From positions 1 through 8,269 of the forward strand of contig CALGFI010000009.1 in the NCBI GenBank assembly GCA_937881155.1: a stretch of DNA of 8,269 bases, given 5' to 3'. The notes beneath the pieces were generated by a model, which made no database searches, was not told where the DNA came from, and saw only the letters and a list, made by a program, of their open reading frames with translations. A program made the position numbers and the translations under genes. This stretch comes from an uncultured bacterium (GTDB lineage Bacteria > Actinomycetota > UBA4738 > HRBIN12). Positions 1-6,255 of this stretch are shown here, in pieces; positions within the stretch are counted from its first letter, which is position 1, and every line of letters starts with the position of its first letter.

Positions 1-1
1 C

Positions 2-226
2 AACCATCTCGAGGCGTGTCTCTGCCTGGAGGGTGCGCTCGAGATCCAGAACCTCGACACCGGCGAGCGGCACGTCGTCCGACCGGGCACGCTGTACGCG
101 CTCGACCGCCACGACAAGCACACGGTGAGCGCGCTCGAGAGGACGACGCTCGTCTGCGTGTTCACCCCGGCCCTGGTCGGCGGCGAGACGCACGACGAGT
201 CCGGCGGCTACCCCGCCCCCGAGTGA
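2..226 (+). CDS. ectC: L-ectoine synthase EctC, C-terminal part (5' end outside window)
   Basis: EctC is a cytoplasmic cupin enzyme that cyclises N-gamma-acetyl-L-2,4-diaminobutyrate to ectoine, the last step of compatible-solute synthesis. The visible 74 residues are the C-terminal part of a family usually about 130 long. The frame opens N-H-L-E-A and contains P-G-T-L-Y-A-L-D-R-H-D-K-H, then V-C-V-F-T-P and a G-G-E-T-H-D-E-S-G-G-Y-P ending typical of EctC. Mapped on the well-studied Paenibacillus enzyme from memory, the iron ligands Glu57, Tyr85 and His93 correspond to visible residues 4, 32 and 40, and substrate-site Cys105, Phe107 and His117 to 52, 54 and 64. Spacings match exactly, so the enzyme should be active. 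The stretch after the iron-ligand Glu (A-C-L-C-L-E-G-A-L-E) departs from the common A-V-Y-C-x-x-G-E-G-E. ectA and ectB would be expected to the left. The stop lies 16 bp from the stop of the convergent amidase gene. Confidence 0.95.
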   Translation, partial: NHLEACLCLEGALEIQNLDTGERHVVRPGTLYALDRHDKHTVSALERTTLVCVFTPALVGGETHDESGGYPAPE

Positions 227-242
227 GACCGACGCCCGACCG

Positions 243-1634
243 CTAGGGGACCGGGAAGGACTCGTACCCCGGGGCCGAGAGTGGCCACGGCCGTTCGCGC
301 TCCCACGCCTCGGCGAACGCGAGGACCATGTCGTCGCGCCAGCGCGGCCCGTTCACCTCGAGGCCGAACGGGAGGCCGTTCGAGCACATCCCCGCCGGGA
401 TCGCGAGCGACGGGTGACCGCTCATGTTGAACTCGCCGGTGTTGTAGCCCTCGGACCCGACGGGCTCGTTCGTGCCCGGAAGCATCCCATCGGCCATCCA
501 TCCCTGGTACCCGTGCGTCGGACAGACGAGGACGGCGTCGGCGCCGAGCAGGCGGTCGAGGTCGTGGGCGTAGTCGTACCGTCGGTGGCGCGCCGCCATG
601 TACCGATCGATCGGCGTCGTGAGCGCGTCCTCCATCTCGCCGCGGAACGGCGCGCTGAACTCGTCCAAGTGCGCCTGCACCCATTCGCGCCCCAGCCAGT
701 GGAGCTCCTCGACGATGACGGTGACGTACCAGTCGCGCGCCGGCTCGCCACCGTTGGCGATCGCCGTCGGGAACAGCGCCGGCGGCGCGAGCTCCTCGAC
801 GGGAAGCCCAAGGTCCTGCTCGAGCGCGTCGAGCGCCAGTCGGTAGGGCCCCTCGACCTCTGCGGGTAGCGGCCCCCAGTCCCACGTCCGCGGCACCGCA
901 AAGACTCGGCTCGGCATCCCGCCGACAGGCATCCAGGTCGCCGCGGCGGTCGGGTCGCCCTCGACCGGCCCGCGCATCACGTCGAGCAGCAACTTGACGT
1001 CCGCGACCGAGACGCCCATCGGTCCCTGCGTGGACACGTCGAGCCACGACGGGATCGGCCGGCGTCCGATCAGACCCGCCGTCGGCTTCAGCCCCACGAG
1101 CCCGCAGAACGACGCAGGTGTTCGGATCGAGCCCCCGCCGTCGGTACCGGTGGCGATCGGTGCGAGCCCAGCCGCGAGTGCCGCACCCGAGCCGCCCGAC
1201 GATCCACCGGGCGACCAGTCGATCCCCCACGGATTCCCCGTCACGCCGTTCACGTCGTTCCACGTCCAGCCCTCGAACGCGAACTCCGGGATGTTCGTTC
1301 GGCCCACGATGACCGCTCCGGCGTCGAGCATCCGTTCGACGGTGATCTCGCTGCGTTCGGCGGGCGGACGCTCGAGCATCGTTCGCGATCCGAACGTCGT
1401 TACGAGCCCCGCCGCGTCGGTGTTGTCCTTGACCAGGAGCGGGATGCCGGCGAGCGGTCCGTCCGCGCGTCGCTCGTCGAGGGCCCGTGCTTCCTCGAGC
1501 GCCTGCTCCCCGCGGACGAGGGTAACGGCATTCAAAGCCGGATTGCCGCGCTCGATGCGGGCCAGCGACTCGGTTACGAGCTCGAACGCCGACACGCGCC
1601 GAGAGCGAACCGCGTCAGCGAGCTCGGCGAGCAT
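243..1634 (-). CDS. Amidase-signature family hydrolase
   Basis: This 463-residue protein belongs to the amidase signature family (GatA, fatty-acid amide hydrolase, bacterial amidases), which hydrolyses carboxamides through a Lys/cis-Ser/Ser triad. All parts are visible: Lys69 in L-L-V-K-D-N, cis-Ser145 in the G-G-S-S-G-G-S motif (143-149), and nucleophile Ser169 in G-T-D-G-G-G-S-I-R (163-171). The Ser-Ser spacing of 24 equals that of fatty-acid amide hydrolase. Length is normal and there is no signal peptide, so it is probably cytoplasmic. The C-terminal half, which sets substrate choice, has no feature I can tie to a substrate; there is no gatB or gatC nearby, so a tRNA amidotransferase role is unlikely. 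The ATG is the first start after an in-frame TGA two codons upstream; only a weak GAGAG abuts it. It follows the oxidoreductase gene by 34 bp on the same strand, so co-transcription is likely. Confidence 0.93.
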   Translation of the reverse strand: MLAELADAVRSRRVSAFELVTESLARIERGNPALNAVTLVRGEQALEEARALDERRADGPLAGIPLLVKDNTDAAGLVTTFGSRTMLERPPAERSEITVERMLDAGAVIVGRTNIPEFAFEGWTWNDVNGVTGNPWGIDWSPGGSSGGSGAALAAGLAPIATGTDGGGSIRTPASFCGLVGLKPTAGLIGRRPIPSWLDVSTQGPMGVSVADVKLLLDVMRGPVEGDPTAAATWMPVGGMPSRVFAVPRTWDWGPLPAEVEGPYRLALDALEQDLGLPVEELAPPALFPTAIANGGEPARDWYVTVIVEELHWLGREWVQAHLDEFSAPFRGEMEDALTTPIDRYMAARHRRYDYAHDLDRLLGADAVLVCPTHGYQGWMADGMLPGTNEPVGSEGYNTGEFNMSGHPSLAIPAGMCSNGLPFGLEVNGPRWRDDMVLAFAEAWERERPWPLSAPGYESFPVP

Positions 1635-1668
1635 CTCTCAGCGGCCGCCGCGCCCGATGTCCGTGCTA

Positions 1669-3294
1669 TCAGCGTCCGAGGTTCTTGATGCGGTCGACGA
1701 ACTCACCGCGTTTGTGATCGCGCAGCACCACGCTCGCTGCGTTCCGGCCCGGAACGCCCATCACGCCACCCCCCGGGTGCGTCCCCGAACCGCACAGGTA
1801 CATGCCCCCGACCGGCGTTCGGTAGTCGCCGTATCCCGTGATCGGTCGGAACCCGAAGAGCTGATCGGGCGTGAGCTCGCCCTGCATGATGTTGCCGCCG
1901 ACGAGTCCGAACCGATCCTCGATGTCCTTCGGCGCGAGCACCTCGACCTGTTCGATCGAGTCCTTCAGCTTCGGCGCGTACTCACCGAGTCCGTCGAAGA
2001 CTCGTCGGGCGAACTCGTCGCGACCGCCGTCGTCCCACGACCCCTCGGCGAGGTCGTACGGCCCGTACTGGGCGAACCCGAGCATCAGGTGCTTTCCGTC
2101 GGGGGCGAGTCCGTCCGGCTCGTGGGCGGTGGGGAAGACGACCTCGACGTACGGGTGCTCGCTCATCCGTCCGTACTTCGCGTCGTCCCACGCCCGTTCC
2201 AGGTACTCGATCGACGGAGAGATCGCCACGAGTCCTCGGTGCAGGCTCGTCTCGTGCTCCCAGCTCGGAAACTCCGGCAGCTCCGAGAGCGCGACGTTCA
2301 GCTTCACCGAGCCCGAACGCGTTCGATAACGCTCTACGTCGCGAACGACGTCGCCGGGAAGTCGTTCCGTGCCGATCAACGACAGGTACGTCGTGACCGG
2401 ATGCGCCGACGACACGACACGTTGCGAGCGGATCAGCGTTCCGTCCAAGAGCGCGACGCCGACGGCTCGGCCGCTCGCGTTGATCGCGATGCGGTCGACC
2501 TCGGCATCGGTACGGATCTCCGCGCCCGCGGACTCGGCGGAGCGCGCCATCGCCTGCGAGACGCCGCCCATGCCGCCCTTCACCCATCCCCACGCGCCGG
2601 CGTGCCCGTCGATCTCGCCGATCCAGTGGTGCATCAGCACGTACGCCGATCCCGGCGTCATCGGTCCGGCCCACGCGCCGATGATCGCTTGCGTCGCCAA
2701 TGCGCCCTTCACGCGGTCGTCCTCGAACCACTCGTCGAGGAAGTCCGCCGCGCTCATCGTGAACAGCCGGACGATCTCGTGGACGTCTCGCCCACTCCAC
2801 TTGCGGAACTTACCGGCGGTGGCGGCCCACTTGGGCAGCTCGCGGACGTTGATGTTCGGCGGCACGACGAACATCAGGTCCTTGAGCAGGCGGGCAGCAT
2901 GATCGAAGTAGCGATCGAATTCCACGTACGCGTTCGCGTCGCGTTCGGAGAAGGCCGCGATGGCCGCCGAGTCGCGTGACACGTCGCCCCACAGGGTGAG
3001 CGACGTTCCATCGGGGAACGGGACGAAGTAGTCGGGGGTGACGATCGAAACCTCGTACCCGTGTCGCTTCAGGTCCAGCTCCCGAACGATCCGCGGCGGC
3101 ATGAGCGAGACGACGTACGACGCGCTCGACACGCGATAGCCGGGCCACGGCTCTTCCGTCGTCGCGGCGCCGCCGACCACGTCGCGCTTCTCGACGACGA
3201 CGACATCCAGCCCCGCCTTCGCAAGGTAGGCTGCGCACGCAAGGCCGTTGTGGCCTCCACCCACGATGACGACGTCGCGTTCGAACGCGCCCAC
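1669..3294 (-). CDS. FAD-dependent oxidoreductase, PYROXD2/phytoene desaturase-like
   Basis: This 541-residue flavoprotein belongs to the COG1233 group (phytoene dehydrogenase and relatives) and looks closest to PYROXD2-type proteins, whose substrates are mostly unknown. The N-terminal FAD fold has G-G-G-H-N-G at 12-17 with the ribose-binding Glu35 and V-G-G-A at 40-43. A conserved G-G-M-G-G-V-S-Q-A-M-A lies at 240-250, G-G-N-I-M-Q-G-E-L-T-P-D-Q-L-F at 466-480, and the second FAD motif L-C-G-S-G-T-H-P-G-G-G at 500-510. Length is typical and nothing is missing. The start is a GTG that is the only start codon after an in-frame TAA five codons upstream. No Shine-Dalgarno precedes it, and a TAACCT -10 box sits 9 nt upstream, suggesting an almost leaderless message. 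It heads a two-gene unit with the amidase. No crtB or other carotenoid gene is visible, so a carotenoid role is not supported here. Confidence 0.92.
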   Translation of the reverse strand: MGAFERDVVIVGGGHNGLACAAYLAKAGLDVVVVEKRDVVGGAATTEEPWPGYRVSSASYVVSLMPPRIVRELDLKRHGYEVSIVTPDYFVPFPDGTSLTLWGDVSRDSAAIAAFSERDANAYVEFDRYFDHAARLLKDLMFVVPPNINVRELPKWAATAGKFRKWSGRDVHEIVRLFTMSAADFLDEWFEDDRVKGALATQAIIGAWAGPMTPGSAYVLMHHWIGEIDGHAGAWGWVKGGMGGVSQAMARSAESAGAEIRTDAEVDRIAINASGRAVGVALLDGTLIRSQRVVSSAHPVTTYLSLIGTERLPGDVVRDVERYRTRSGSVKLNVALSELPEFPSWEHETSLHRGLVAISPSIEYLERAWDDAKYGRMSEHPYVEVVFPTAHEPDGLAPDGKHLMLGFAQYGPYDLAEGSWDDGGRDEFARRVFDGLGEYAPKLKDSIEQVEVLAPKDIEDRFGLVGGNIMQGELTPDQLFGFRPITGYGDYRTPVGGMYLCGSGTHPGGGVMGVPGRNAASVVLRDHKRGEFVDRIKNLGR

Positions 3295-3298
3295 AGAA

Positions 3299-3315
3299 GC
3301 CCGAGGTTATCGGGC
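3299..3315. promoter_or_regulatory. 6-bp inverted repeat over the -10 box of the oxidoreductase gene
   Basis: GCCCGA (3299-3304) and TCGGGC (3310-3315) are perfect inverted arms around the 5-nt spacer GGTTA. The element lies only 5 bp from the GTG start and covers the predicted -10 box. It could be an operator. A chance occurrence in GC-rich DNA is quite possible. Confidence 0.3.
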
Positions 3316-3333
3316 GGTGTCTCGCGCCAGCAA
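3304..3333 (-). promoter_or_regulatory. Candidate promoter of the oxidoreductase-amidase unit
   Basis: Reading the minus strand, TTGCTG (3333-3328) and TAACCT (3309-3304) are separated by 18 bp and resemble a housekeeping -35/-10 pair with the actinobacterial TANNNT -10 form. Initiation would fall near 3297, leaving about 3 nt before the GTG at 3294. This fits the absence of a Shine-Dalgarno. The call comes from motif matching by eye only. Confidence 0.4.
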
Positions 3334-3347
3334 GCCGTTCAGCCTTC

Positions 3348-3353
3348 GGGGAG
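3348..3353 (+). promoter_or_regulatory. Ribosome binding site for the beta-propeller gene
   Basis: GGGGAG lies 10 nt before the GTG at 3364. It supports that start over the much longer reading frame, which runs back to 3061 through the coding region of the opposite-strand oxidoreductase. Confidence 0.45.
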
Positions 3354-3363
3354 CCGGACGTCC

Positions 3364-4542
3364 GTGACCGACCCCGTCCGGCTGCGCGCGCTGATCAACG
3401 GCGTCGTCGCCGGGCTCGTCACGCTCGTGATCGGTTCGGCGGTCGTTGTCGGCGCGTCCGACGACGATCTCCTCGCACCGACTCCGTCGCCGAGCGGCGA
3501 ACCCTCCCCCACATCGCCCGCGTGCACACCGACATGGCAGCTCGTGCAGGCCGCCGATCCGGACGACGTTTCGAACGCGCTCCTCGGCGTCGTCGCGATC
3601 GCTGGAACGGACGCCTGGTCGGTCGGCGGATCCGGTGACCCGGCCGACCCAGCGTTCGTGTTGATCGAACGTTGGGACGGCAGCGCATGGACGGCCGAGC
3701 AGGGCCCGAATCCGGCGGCCGAGACGAATGAACTCCTCGACGTCGACGCGTCGGGAACGAGCGACGTGTGGGCGGTGGGGCGAACGGCGGACGAGTTCGG
3801 CGATCGGCCGCTCGCGCTGCGGTTCGACGGCATCCAGTGGGACGACGTCGAACTTCCCGAAGAGCTGAGCGGCCGCCTGACCGGCGTCGCCGTGATCGGG
3901 CCCGACGACATCTGGGCCGTCGGGTACAGCGGCTCCCCCGACGCGCTGACGGAGCGGGCGCTCCTGCTTCATTGGGACGGTACGTTGTGGGCGGACGTCG
4001 ACGCCGGTCGCGCCGACGGCGTCGGCCGAAGCGCGCTCCTCGACATCGACGCGCTCGCGTCCGACGACGTATGGGCCGCGGGATACCTTCACAACCGCCC
4101 ACTGATGATCCGGTTCGACGGCGAGGCGTGGTCCAGGATGGAATCGGACGCCCGGCGCACGATCCAGGCGATCGAGCCGCTGTCGTCCGACGATGGGTGG
4201 GCGGTCGGGGATTCGATCCTTCGGTTCGACGGCTCCACGTGGGTGGAGGATGAGAACGCCCGGCTGCCCGGGCGGCTCTCCTCGGTGGCAGCGGTCAGCG
4301 AGCAGGACGTCTGGGCCGTCGGCGCCGTGGTCGCGGACGACGGGACGAGCCGGGCGCTCGTGATGCGGTTCGACGGGCAGGGGTGGGCGATCGTCGAGGG
4401 TCCACGAGTACCGGGCTCGGAAGCGCTCATCGCCGTCGACGCCTTGCCCGACGGGACCGTCATCGCGACAGGCCATCGCGACGTCGACGCCGGCCGCCGC
4501 ACGTTCGCCATCCGCGCGGCGACGTGCCCCGGCATCGCGTAG
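3364..4542 (+). CDS. Membrane-anchored or secreted W-A-V-G repeat protein, predicted beta-propeller
   Basis: The function is not known. With the GTG start the product has 392 residues. A basic N-terminus (R6, R8) precedes a hydrophobic segment at about 9-31 that could be a signal anchor or a cleaved signal peptide. An acidic Ser/Pro/Thr-rich linker (32-53) follows. The rest is repeats of the form D-x-W-A-V-G, then about 15-25 residues, then L-x-R-F-D-G-x-x-W. The key Trp of each repeat is at 85, 136, 184, 237, 279 and 317, with a degenerate seventh unit near 365-371 (T-V-I-A-T-G). Such repeats suggest a six- or seven-bladed beta-propeller outside the cell. The only two cysteines, 54 and 388, flank the repeat domain and may form a disulfide. 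The open frame extends upstream to 3061, but that part is antisense to the oxidoreductase and has shadow-like composition. The gene is followed after 14 bp by the ROK kinase and is probably co-transcribed with it. A ligand-binding or adhesion role is only a guess. Confidence 0.85.
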   Translation: MTDPVRLRALINGVVAGLVTLVIGSAVVVGASDDDLLAPTPSPSGEPSPTSPACTPTWQLVQAADPDDVSNALLGVVAIAGTDAWSVGGSGDPADPAFVLIERWDGSAWTAEQGPNPAAETNELLDVDASGTSDVWAVGRTADEFGDRPLALRFDGIQWDDVELPEELSGRLTGVAVIGPDDIWAVGYSGSPDALTERALLLHWDGTLWADVDAGRADGVGRSALLDIDALASDDVWAAGYLHNRPLMIRFDGEAWSRMESDARRTIQAIEPLSSDDGWAVGDSILRFDGSTWVEDENARLPGRLSSVAAVSEQDVWAVGAVVADDGTSRALVMRFDGQGWAIVEGPRVPGSEALIAVDALPDGTVIATGHRDVDAGRRTFAIRAATCPGIA

Positions 4543-4545
4543 CGT

Positions 4546-4550
4546 AAGGA
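4546..4550 (+). promoter_or_regulatory. Ribosome binding site for the ROK kinase
   Basis: AAGGA, 6 nt before the ATG at 4557, is the clearest Shine-Dalgarno in the window. It lies in the 14-bp gap after the propeller gene stop, which fits translation of the second gene of a bicistronic message. Confidence 0.7.
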
Positions 4551-4556
4551 CGCTTC

Positions 4557-5519
4557 ATGGACGTCATCACGGTCGGCGTCGACATCGGGGGCACGAAGAT
4601 CCAGGCTGCCGCCGTCCGGAACGGCTCGGTCGCCGGGTCGCACCGAGTATCGACACCGCAGACGGGCGCGAACGATCTCGTCGCCGCCGTCGGAGACGCG
4701 ATCACCAAGTCGCTCGCTGAGACCGGCGCCGACGTCGAGGATCTGTCCGCGATCGGGATCGGCGTCCCGGGCGCTGTCGACACGGCGGCCGGGACGGTTT
4801 CGAATTCGCCGAACCTGCCGGGCTTCCAGGGCGCGGATCCGATTCCGCTGGCGAAGATGGTCTCGGCCGTCGCGGGAGACGTCGCCGTCAAATTGGACAA
4901 CGACGTCCGCGTCGCGATCCTCGGCGAGTGGAAGCGCGGCGCCGGCCGCCCCTATCGGAACCTGCTCGGCGTGTGGGTGGGCACGGGCGTCGGCGGGGGC
5001 CTCGTGTTGAACGGCGAGCTGTACGGGGGAACCGGGGCAGCCGGCGAGATCGGTCACACGAACATAAAGCCCGGAGGACGGGTCTGCTCGGACGGGCGGA
5101 AAGGACACCTCGAGGCGTACGCCGGGCGAGGTCGGATCGAGGCCGAGGCGCGCGAGCGCGTCAAGGACGGCCAAAAGACGATCCTGTTCGAGCTGATGGA
5201 GAAGAAGGGGCGTACGCGCCTCTCGAGCGGCATCATCGCCACGGCACTGGAGCGCGGTGACAAGCTCGCGGAAGAGCTGATCGACGACGCCGTGTGGGCA
5301 CTCGGGGTCGCGTGCGCGTCCGTGCAGAACCTGCTCGCGCTCGAGGCGATCATCATCGGCGGTGGACTCGGCGACCGGCTGGGTGAGCCATTCGTCGACC
5401 GCGTCGCGCGTCAGATGCGGCCTCAGCTGTTCGTCCCCGAAGCCCCGCCGGTGATGCTCACCCCCGCGTTCGGCGACCTTTCCGGCGCGGTCGGGGGGGC
5501 GGTTCTCGCCGAGAGCTGA
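4557..5519 (+). CDS. ROK-family sugar kinase (glucokinase-like) with variant zinc motif
   Basis: ROK proteins phosphorylate sugars such as glucose or N-acetylmannosamine with ATP; some are DNA-binding repressors. This 320-residue protein has no N-terminal helix-turn-helix, so it should be a cytoplasmic kinase. The phosphate-binding D-I-G-G-T-K is at 9-14, G-V-P-G-A-V-D at 69-75, the catalytic Asp116 in L-D-N-D-V, the adenosine-side G-T-G-V-G-G-G at 142-148, and E-I-G-H at 164-167, where the family's sugar- and zinc-contacting Glu and His lie. The usual zinc motif C-x-C-G-x-x-G-C-x-E is instead C-S-D-G-R-K-G-H-L-E (177-186), so the second and third cysteines are Asp and His. Length is normal. 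The sugar cannot be named from sequence; glucose is the default guess. The stop is 12 bp from the convergent lipoprotein stop. Confidence 0.92.
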   Translation: MDVITVGVDIGGTKIQAAAVRNGSVAGSHRVSTPQTGANDLVAAVGDAITKSLAETGADVEDLSAIGIGVPGAVDTAAGTVSNSPNLPGFQGADPIPLAKMVSAVAGDVAVKLDNDVRVAILGEWKRGAGRPYRNLLGVWVGTGVGGGLVLNGELYGGTGAAGEIGHTNIKPGGRVCSDGRKGHLEAYAGRGRIEAEARERVKDGQKTILFELMEKKGRTRLSSGIIATALERGDKLAEELIDDAVWALGVACASVQNLLALEAIIIGGGLGDRLGEPFVDRVARQMRPQLFVPEAPPVMLTPAFGDLSGAVGGAVLAES

Positions 5520-5531
5520 TACCCCGCGCCC

Positions 5532-6197
5532 TTACGTCGCGTTCAGACAACCGACCACCTCGTCGGGAAGGCCGGGGATCGACAATCCCTCACCTCCGTC
5601 GACGAAGTCGTACGGGATCCCCGACCACAAGCCTGGCAGGCCCTCGTACGGCCTCAGGTCGGTATCCGAGCTGTCGAACTGGAAGCCGATCCAATCGGGT
5701 GACTTGAAGCCGGTGCTGTCGTACGGCGACACTGCCACGAGGCCGCGACCGAACCGACGCCGCTCGACGAGGAATCTCCCCTGGAACGCCAGGTCGCGTT
5801 TCGCGTAGAGCTTCACGTACCACCGCTGCACGACGAGCAGGTATCCCTTGTCCGACGGCGGCGACTCCGGTCCCTCGAAGTAGCGCATGTCGACCACGAC
5901 CAGTGGACCGTCGATCGCCGTCGCTCGGCTGATCACCCCGAGCGGCAGCCGGTACCGAGACGAGTCTTCGCGCGGCGTCACCCACCCGTTCTCGCAGTCG
6001 GACGCGACCTGACCGCGCGTCGGCGGAGGCTCGTCGGGCAATGCCGGCGGGGTCGGCGAAGCGACGGTGGGCGACTCGGCGGGCGTGATCGACGGCCGTT
6101 CGACATCCGACGGCCCCCCGCCCTCGTTCGTGCACGCGACGACGACGAACGCGACGACGAGCGACATCGCGGCACTGGAGACGTCTCGGAGTTCCAT
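5532..6197 (-). CDS. Lipoprotein of unknown function
   Basis: I do not recognise a named family. The ATG start gives 221 residues: a short n-region (M-E-L-R-D), a hydrophobic stretch at about 9-21 and a lipobox V-V-A-C with Cys22 as the lipidated residue. A Pro/Ser/Thr-rich linker (about 29-60) leads to a globular domain with C-E-N-G-W-V-T-P at 68-75. The domain's only cysteines, 68 and 217, lie at its two ends and may pair outside the membrane. The reading frame is open upstream to 7133, but that part is antisense to the phosphoesterase and is not credible as coding. A GTG at 6227 is a possible earlier start giving 231 residues. The ATG is preferred because a TATCCT -10 box lies 14 nt before it and the signal peptide then has normal length. 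No Shine-Dalgarno is visible, so the leader is probably very short. Confidence 0.8.
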   Translation of the reverse strand: MELRDVSSAAMSLVVAFVVVACTNEGGGPSDVERPSITPAESPTVASPTPPALPDEPPPTRGQVASDCENGWVTPREDSSRYRLPLGVISRATAIDGPLVVVDMRYFEGPESPPSDKGYLLVVQRWYVKLYAKRDLAFQGRFLVERRRFGRGLVAVSPYDSTGFKSPDWIGFQFDSSDTDLRPYEGLPGLWSGIPYDFVDGGEGLSIPGLPDEVVGCLNAT

Positions 6198-6211
6198 CGA
6201 GTCGAGCGGCG

Positions 6212-6217
6212 AGGATA
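6212..6217 (-). promoter_or_regulatory. Candidate -10 box of the lipoprotein gene
   Basis: TATCCT on the minus strand fits TANNNT and would place initiation near 6205, about 8 nt before the ATG at 6197. I see no convincing -35. The 6224-6255 dyad occupies the region where a -35 would lie. Confidence 0.35.
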
Positions 6218-6223
6218 TCGTTC

Positions 6224-6255
6224 GCACGAGCGCTTGATAGCTTGAGCGCTCGTGC
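6224..6255. promoter_or_regulatory. Perfect 11-bp inverted repeat between divergent genes, putative operator
   Basis: The arms are GCACGAGCGCT (6224-6234) and AGCGCTCGTGC (6245-6255), with a 10-nt spacer. The centre is at about 6239.5, between the divergent lipoprotein and phosphoesterase genes. The right arm contains the GTG start of the phosphoesterase. The left arm contains, on the other strand, the alternative GTG (6227) of the lipoprotein frame. The spacer holds TAGCTT, a possible -10 for the plus strand. Size and placement suit a dimeric repressor controlling both genes. The regulator is not in the window. Confidence 0.5.
6238..6243 (+). promoter_or_regulatory. Candidate -10 box of the phosphoesterase gene
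   Basis: TAGCTT fits TANNNT and ends 8 nt before the GTG at 6252, so the message would be leaderless or nearly so. This agrees with the lack of a Shine-Dalgarno. No clear -35 is visible. Confidence 0.3.

Noticed and set aside
994..2979. A 661-residue open frame on the plus strand
   Set aside because: It lies antisense to the amidase and oxidoreductase genes, which have full catalytic motifs. It is rich in Arg, Ser, Pro and Asp-Arg runs with no motif, as expected of a GC-rich shadow frame.
2..3294. Ectoine degradation cluster (hydrolase plus oxidoreductase next to ectC)
   Set aside because: Known ectoine degradation uses a peptidase-like hydrolase and a deacetylase; neither is here. The amidase-signature enzyme and flavoprotein are on the other strand in a separate unit.
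1669..3294. Carotenoid phytoene desaturase CrtI
   Set aside because: The FAD motifs fit the wider superfamily, but the C-terminal motifs look PYROXD2-like and no carotenoid gene is nearby.
3061..3363. N-terminal extension of the propeller protein
   Set aside because: Most of it overlaps the opposite-strand oxidoreductase start region and lacks protein character. The GTG at 3364 has an upstream GGGGAG and yields a proper signal sequence.
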